Source of the DNA: Streptosporangium becharense
GTDB lineage: Bacteria; Actinomycetota; Actinomycetes; Streptosporangiales; Streptosporangiaceae
Direction: 5' to 3'
Length of the DNA: 64,000 bases
Assembly: GCF_014204985.1 (NCBI RefSeq)
Contig: NZ_JACHMP010000001.1
Coordinates: forward strand, 2,790,001-2,854,000
Below are positions 59,460-64,000 of this stretch, piece by piece. The translations under genes were made by a program, and so were the position numbers. Numbering within the stretch: the first letter of the stretch is position 1; each line of letters starts with the position of its first letter. A model generated the notes under the pieces. The model was not told the origin of the DNA and did not search any database. It saw nothing but the letters and a program-made list of their open reading frames with translations.

Positions 59460-60541
59460 AGGACCACCACCGAGCGCAGCACCTCGCCGCGGTGCATCTT
59501 GGCGAAGGCGTCCTCGACGTCGCCCAGGCCGATCGTCTCGGAGACGAACCGGTCCAGATCCAGGCGGCCCTGCAGGTACAGGTCGATGAGCATCGGGAAG
59601 TCGCGGCTGGGCAGGCAGTCGCCGTACCAGGAGGACTTCAGCGCGCCGCCGCGGCCGAAGACGTCCAGCAGCGGCAGCTCCAGCGTCATCTCCGGGGTGG
59701 GCACGCCGACCAGCACCACGGTCCCGGCCAGGTCGCGGGCGTAGAAGGCCTGCTTGTAGGTCTCCGGGCGGCCGACCGCCTCGATGACCACGTCCGCGCC
59801 GAACCCGCCGGTCAGCTCCCGGATCGCCTCCACCGGATCGCTCTGGCGGGAGTTGACCGTGTGGGTGGCGCCGAAGTCCGTGGCCCAGCCGAGCTTGCGG
59901 TCGTCCACGTCCACCGCGATGATCTTCGAGGCGCCGGCCAGCGACGCCCCCAGGATCGCCGCGTCACCGACCCCGCCGCAGCCGATCACGGCCACACTGT
60001 CGCCGCGGGTCACGCCGCCGGTGTTGATCGCCGCGCCGATGCCCGCCATCACCCCGCAGCCCAGCAGCCCGGCCACCGTCGCGGCCGCCGCCTGGTCGAC
60101 CTTGGTGCACTGTCCGGCCGCGACCAGGGTCTTCTCGGCGAACGCGCCGATGCCCAGCGCCGCAGACAGCTCGGTGCCGTCCTCCAGGGTCATCTTCTGC
60201 GTGGCGTTGTGGGTGTTGAAGCAGTACCACGGGCGCCCGCGCAGGCAGGCGCGGCACCGGCCGCACACCGCCCGCCAGTTCAGGATCACGAAGTCGCCGG
60301 GGGCGACCTCGGTGACGCCCTCGCCGACCGCCTCGACCACCCCGGCGGCCTCGTGGCCGAGCAGGAACGGGAAGTCGTCGTTGATCCCGCCCTCGCGGTA
60401 GTGCAGGTCGGTGTGGCAGACCCCGCACGCCTGGACGGTGACCACCGCCTCGCCGGGGCCCGGGTCGGGCACGATCACGGTCTCCAGCGAGACCGGCTCT
60501 CCCTTGCCACGCGCGACCACGCCTTGCACGGTGTACGGCAT
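59456..60541 (-). CDS. mscR: S-(hydroxymethyl)mycothiol dehydrogenase (mycothiol-dependent formaldehyde dehydrogenase)
   Basis: 361 residues, class III-like zinc alcohol dehydrogenase. [14 protein letters not shown] and the GHEAAG His bind catalytic zinc; [15 protein letters not shown] holds the structural zinc; [11 protein letters not shown] is the NAD site. Length and the [15 protein letters not shown] segment match the actinobacterial mycothiol enzyme, which oxidises the formaldehyde-mycothiol adduct and may also reduce S-nitrosomycothiol. ATG 60541 has GAGG ~8 nt upstream; GTG 60550 is an alternative. Coupled to the metallo-hydrolase. Confidence 0.9.
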   Translation of the reverse strand: MPYTVQGVVARGKGEPVSLETVIVPDPGPGEAVVTVQACGVCHTDLHYREGGINDDFPFLLGHEAAGVVEAVGEGVTEVAPGDFVILNWRAVCGRCRACLRGRPWYCFNTHNATQKMTLEDGTELSAALGIGAFAEKTLVAAGQCTKVDQAAAATVAGLLGCGVMAGIGAAINTGGVTRGDSVAVIGCGGVGDAAILGASLAGASKIIAVDVDDRKLGWATDFGATHTVNSRQSDPVEAIRELTGGFGADVVIEAVGRPETYKQAFYARDLAGTVVLVGVPTPEMTLELPLLDVFGRGGALKSSWYGDCLPSRDFPMLIDLYLQGRLDLDRFVSETIGLGDVEDAFAKMHRGEVLRSVVVL

Positions 60542-60740
60542 TTGCTGCACCTCATCTGGTCTTGAACTCTGCGGGCCCCACGAGCCCGCCTACGGTCGAA
60601 CAGCCTGCGGAAGCGTGCCCTGTCTCAATGATTACCAGTTCGGCGCGGCGCTGACGGCCCGGCCCCAGGTCGCGGGGCACGGACGCGCGTCCGTGCCCCG
60701 GCTCGCAGGGCACGGACGCGCACCCTGCGGACGGCCGGGG

Positions 60741-61259
60741 TCACCGGCCGCCGCGCTCGGAGAGCTCCTCGTCGGCCGCCTCGTCGAGCGCCCGGAACAG
60801 CTCGGCCCGGACGTCCTGGATGTGCGGGATGTCGCGCAGCGTCACCCGGCCCTGGTCGCCGGCCGACTCGATGACGAGCGTGCCGCAGCCGAGCATCCGC
60901 TCCAGCAGGGTCTGGTCGGCGCTGACCGTGGTGACCTTGCTCATCGGGATGTCGTCGACGGACTTGCCCAGCACTCCCGTGCTGATGGTGAACCGGTGCG
61001 AGGTGAGCACGTACGCGGTGTTCTTCCATCTCAGGTACGGCACGAAGGACCACACGGTGAGGAGCCCGACGGTGATCACGGCCACGGCGAGGAGCGCGTA
61101 GGAGGCGTACTCGAAGGCGGGCATGAAGAACATGGCGGCACCCGACGCCACGATGATCAGGATCATCGCGAGGAACGGGACGATGAGGCGCTTCCAGTGG
61201 GGGCGGAACGACCGGATGCGCCGTTCCCCCTCCGTCATCTGGTGATCGGGTAGACCCAT
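60741..61259 (-). CDS. PH-domain (DUF304-like) membrane protein
   Basis: 172 residues with two TM helices (~27-50 and ~55-75) followed by a bacterial PH domain: YVLTSHRFTISTGVLGKSVD and DIPMSKVTTV. This layout (PF03703, DUF304) is common next to birA in actinobacteria. A role in membrane organisation is likely but its ligand is unknown. ATG 61259. Confidence 0.88.
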   Translation of the reverse strand: MGLPDHQMTEGERRIRSFRPHWKRLIVPFLAMILIIVASGAAMFFMPAFEYASYALLAVAVITVGLLTVWSFVPYLRWKNTAYVLTSHRFTISTGVLGKSVDDIPMSKVTTVSADQTLLERMLGCGTLVIESAGDQGRVTLRDIPHIQDVRAELFRALDEAADEELSERGGR

Positions 61260-61292
61260 GGGGCAAATCGTGGCATGCCCGCACGCCTGACG

Positions 61293-62117
61293 TCAGGAGG
61301 CGTGCGGACGCACGTGCACGACGTCGCCCACGCTGAGCGTGTGCTCCTTCCCATCGGAGGCGACGATCAGGTGACCCGCGTCGTCGATGCCGGTGGCCGT
61401 GCCGGTGAGCACCCGCTCGCCGGGCAGCTCCACCCTGATCTCGCGGCCGACCGTGGCGCTGGCCGCGAGGTAGGCGGCGCGCAGGCCGCAGGCGTCGGCG
61501 TCGCCGTCGGCCTCGGACCACTCGCGGTAGTGGGCCTCGATCTCCCGCAGCGCGGCCCGGATGATCGGGTCGCGGTCGACGCAGGCGGCCTCCTCGACGG
61601 CCAGCGAGGTGGCGGTCTCCACCGGAAGCTCCTCGGCGCGAACGCTCACGTTCAGCCCCACGCCCACGACGACCGCGCTGTCGACCCGCTCGGCGAGCAC
61701 CCCTGCGAGCTTGCGCTCACCGATCAGCAGGTCGTTGGGCCACTTGAGGCGGACGTCCACCTCGGCGACCTTGCGCACGGCCGAGGCCACCGCCAGGCCG
61801 ACCAGCAGCGGCAGCCAGCTCTGCCGGACCGGCGAGGGGTCGGGACGCAGCAGCACCGAGAACGTCAGTCCCGAGCGCGGTGGGACGCTCCAGACCCTGC
61901 CGAGCCTGCCGCGGCCGGCGAACTGGGACTCGGCGATGACGACGGCTCCCTGCCGTGCCCCGTCGCGTACGGCCTGTGCGAGGTCGGCGTTGGTCGATCC
62001 GGTCCGGTCGACGACCCTGATGCCGGACCAGAGGGAGCCGGGACGGACCAGCGCGCGGTTGAGCGCCGCCTCGGAGAGCGGCGGGCGGTCGAGATCGGTG
62101 AAGGGCGAGTCGAGCAC
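61293..62117 (-). CDS. birA: Biotin-[acetyl-CoA-carboxylase] ligase
   Basis: 274 residues. VDRTGSTNADLAQAVRDGA, the biotin/ATP loop AGRGRLGRVW, LKWPNDLLIGERKLAGVLAE and VVVGVGLNVSV are all BirA signatures. There is no N-terminal helix-turn-helix, so it biotinylates carboxylases and is not a repressor (group I). GTG 62117. It is divergent from fdhD. Confidence 0.95.
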   Translation of the reverse strand: MLDSPFTDLDRPPLSEAALNRALVRPGSLWSGIRVVDRTGSTNADLAQAVRDGARQGAVVIAESQFAGRGRLGRVWSVPPRSGLTFSVLLRPDPSPVRQSWLPLLVGLAVASAVRKVAEVDVRLKWPNDLLIGERKLAGVLAERVDSAVVVGVGLNVSVRAEELPVETATSLAVEEAACVDRDPIIRAALREIEAHYREWSEADGDADACGLRAAYLAASATVGREIRVELPGERVLTGTATGIDDAGHLIVASDGKEHTLSVGDVVHVRPHAS

Positions 62118-62271
62118 TTAGCCATCTTGCCTCCACTAACGACCCGCTGTTACCGAATTACGGCAATGACCAGGGAGTACTGTTACGGAATACGGGGGAA
62201 ACGGGCCTCCGCCTCGCCCCTGGGCAGGGCGGAGGCGGTCCGGACGGCGGCGACGACGGGAAGATGGCCAC

Positions 62272-63171
62272 ATGAGCAGACCTTCCGAGCCCCCCGGTCC
62301 GCGGCCCCCCGGGATCGGCGGGCACGGGCCGGACGGCCGCTCCGGGCCGACCACCCGGGCCCGGATCACCCAGGTCCGGGCCGGCACCGCGGTGGAGCGC
62401 CGCGATGACCTGGCCACCGAGGAGCCCCTGGAGATCCGGATCCAGGCGGGCGGGGCACGCCGCACGGTCGCGATCACCATGCGGACCCCCGGGCACGACT
62501 TCGAACTGGCCGCCGGGTTCCTGTACGGCGAGGGCGTCGTGTCCCCCGCCGACGTCGCGTCCATCGCCTACTGCACCGATGAGGACGTGCCGCCGCAGGC
62601 CCGCTACAACACGGTGACCGTGCGGCTGCGCGGCGGGCTGCCCGACCTGCCCGCGCTGGAGCGGCACTTCACGACCTCCAGCGCGTGCGGCGTCTGCGGC
62701 AGCGCGAGCCTGGACGCCCTGCGCGACCGGTGCCCGTCGCTCCCGCCGGGCGACGACGGCCTGCGCGTCTCCCCGGAGGTCCTGTACGCCCTGCCGGAGC
62801 GGCTGCGCAGGGCACAGAGCGTCTTCGGCAAGACCGGCGGGTTGCACGCCGCGGGCCTGTTCACCCCGCTGGGCGAGGCGGTGGCGGTCCGCGAGGACGT
62901 GGGGCGGCACAACGCGGTGGACAAGCTGGTCGGCTGGGCGCTGATGGGCGGCAGGCTGCCGCTGGGCGGGCACCTGCTCATGGTCAGCGGCCGGACCAGC
63001 TACGAGATCATGCAGAAGGCGCTGACCGCGGGCCTGCCGGTCGTCTGCGCGGTGTCGGCGCCCTCCTCCCTCGCCGTGGACCTGGCGAGGGAGTTCGGGA
63101 TGACCCTGGTCGGGTTCCTGCGCGGGGAGCGCTTCAACCTCTACTCGGCCCCGGAGCGCGTCGGCGTCTGA
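62272..63171 (+). CDS. fdhD: Formate dehydrogenase accessory sulfurtransferase FdhD
   Basis: 299 residues. TTSSACGVCGSASLDAL contains the CxxC sulfurtransfer pair; MRTPGHDFELAAGFLYGEGV, VREDVGRHNAVDKLVGWAL and SGRTSYEIMQKALTAG complete the FdhD pattern. FdhD passes sulfur from IscS to the molybdenum centre of formate dehydrogenase. The ~35-residue Pro/Gly-rich N-terminus is extra. ATG 62272. No formate dehydrogenase gene is in the window. Confidence 0.96.
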   Translation: MSRPSEPPGPRPPGIGGHGPDGRSGPTTRARITQVRAGTAVERRDDLATEEPLEIRIQAGGARRTVAITMRTPGHDFELAAGFLYGEGVVSPADVASIAYCTDEDVPPQARYNTVTVRLRGGLPDLPALERHFTTSSACGVCGSASLDALRDRCPSLPPGDDGLRVSPEVLYALPERLRRAQSVFGKTGGLHAAGLFTPLGEAVAVREDVGRHNAVDKLVGWALMGGRLPLGGHLLMVSGRTSYEIMQKALTAGLPVVCAVSAPSSLAVDLAREFGMTLVGFLRGERFNLYSAPERVGV

Positions 63172-63217
63172 GCGGCAGCCGCGCGGGCGGGCCGGCGGCC
63201 CGCCCGCGCGGGCCGGA

Positions 63218-64000
63218 TCAGCCGGTGTTCTGCAGACCGGCGGCGACGCCGTTGACCGACAGCAGCAGCAGCGTGGACAGCCGCTCCCGGTCCTGATCGG
63301 ACAACCCCTCGTCGGCGCGGAGCGTGGACAGCGCGCGCAGTTGCAGGTGGGAGAGCGCGTCCACGTACGGGTCGCGCAGCTGCACCGCACGCGACAGGAC
63401 CCGGCGGTTCTCCAGCAGGCGGGTGTGGCCGGTGGTCTCCAGGACGAGACGGCGGGTCAGGTCGTACTCGGCGAGGACCTGCTCGACGAAGTCGTCCCGG
63501 GCGCCGAGCGCCAGGTACCGGGCGGCGATGTCCCGGTCGGTCTTGGCCAGCGACATCTCGACGTTGTCCAGCAGTGAGGCGAACAGCGGCCACTCCCGGT
63601 AGGCGGCGCGCAGCTCCTCCAGGCCCGACTCGGAGACCACCGCCTGCAGGCCGCTGCCCAGGCCGTACCAGCCGGGCAGGTTGACCCGCGTCTGGGCCCA
63701 GGCGAACACCCACGGGATGGCCCGCAGATCGTCCAGGGAGCGGGGTGCGCCGAGCCCGCGCCGGGCCGGGCGGGAGCCCAGGCGGAGTGAACCGATCTCC
63801 TCCAGCGGGCTGACCAGGGAGAACCACTCCGGGAAGCCGGGCGCCTCGGTCAGCTGCCGGTAGGCCTTCTCCGAGGCGGAGGCGACCCGCGCGGCCACCT
63901 CGCGGAAGCGTCCCGCCGCCTCGGCGGTGCGCGCCTCGATCGACGGCGTGGAGGCCAGCAGCACCGCCGAGGTGACCTGCTCCATGTGGCGGCGGGCGAT
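63218..64000 (-). CDS. ppc: Phosphoenolpyruvate carboxylase, C-terminal part (cut by window edge)
   Basis: About 260 C-terminal residues up to the stop at 63218; the N-terminus lies beyond the window. SLRLGSRPARRG and LRAIPWVFAWAQTRVNLPGW are PEPC active-site segments, and the protein ends VNGVAAGLQNTG, where QNTG is the universal PEPC C-terminus. The enzyme carboxylates phosphoenolpyruvate to oxaloacetate to refill the TCA cycle. Confidence 0.97.
   Translation of the reverse strand: MARRHMEQVTSAVLLASTPSIEARTAEAAGRFREVAARVASASEKAYRQLTEAPGFPEWFSLVSPLEEIGSLRLGSRPARRGLGAPRSLDDLRAIPWVFAWAQTRVNLPGWYGLGSGLQAVVSESGLEELRAAYREWPLFASLLDNVEMSLAKTDRDIAARYLALGARDDFVEQVLAEYDLTRRLVLETTGHTRLLENRRVLSRAVQLRDPYVDALSHLQLRALSTLRADEGLSDQDRERLSTLLLLSVNGVAAGLQNTG

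Noticed and set aside
1-64000. tRNA/rRNA genes, insertion sequences, prophage genes and CRISPR arrays
   Set aside because: No transposase or integrase motif, no regularly spaced identical repeats with unique spacers, and no recognisable structural RNA were seen. A covariance-model search would be needed to exclude small RNAs.

Overview
This is a high-GC actinobacterial chromosome segment (about 72% G+C by eye, strong third-position G/C, many GTG and TTG starts). The content points to the order Streptosporangiales (a Streptosporangium-like organism): a WhiB sporulation regulator, a complete set of late coenzyme F420 genes, a mycothiol-dependent formaldehyde dehydrogenase, an HTH/DUF397 pair and many LCP and glycosyltransferase genes. 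The genus is an inference from gene content and was not tested by a search.

Layout. 0-7 kb: the start of a family 2 glycosyltransferase, whiB with its terminator, a membrane protein with a very long YGQ-rich tail, and the F420 genes cofD and fbiB, overlapping by 4 nt. 6.5-13.6 kb: a ClbS/DfsB-like protein, two uncharacterised envelope proteins, fbiC (F420 chromophore synthase) and a DNA glycosylase. 13.6-44.2 kb: a long cell-envelope glycan region. It holds a GDP-mannose-type nucleotidyltransferase, several GT4 and GT2 enzymes, two LPG-synthase-like flippase paralogues, two GT-C membrane proteins, an acyltransferase, two LytR-CpsA-Psr (LCP) ligases, an ABC exporter, an acetoacetate decarboxylase-like protein and a stand-alone duplicated FtsX extracellular domain.

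The most interesting part is 33.9-44.2 kb. An archaeal-type sn-glycerol-1-phosphate dehydrogenase homologue sits with a phosphocholine/inositol-phosphate-type cytidylyltransferase, two CDP-alcohol phosphotransferases, a Bcs1/TarI-like cytidylyltransferase fused to a degenerate SDR domain, two GT2 enzymes and an LCP ligase. Together these look like an undescribed pathway for a phospho-polyol cell-wall polymer or headgroup.

44.2-52.5 kb: STAS and MEDS regulatory proteins, an acyl-CoA dehydrogenase, a UDP-glucose dehydrogenase, an HTH/DUF397 pair and small orphan genes, including an unlisted 41-residue secreted peptide whose ribosome-binding site lies in a hairpin. 52.8-64 kb is housekeeping: purE/purK, a GtrA protein, an OmpR-type two-component system, bacterioferritin and its ferredoxin (under two IdeR/DmdR-like iron boxes), the mycothiol formaldehyde dehydrogenase with its metallo-hydrolase, a PH-domain protein, birA, fdhD and the 3' end of ppc.

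No tRNA, rRNA, CRISPR array, insertion sequence or phage gene was recognised. Short imperfect tandem duplications recur both between and within genes.
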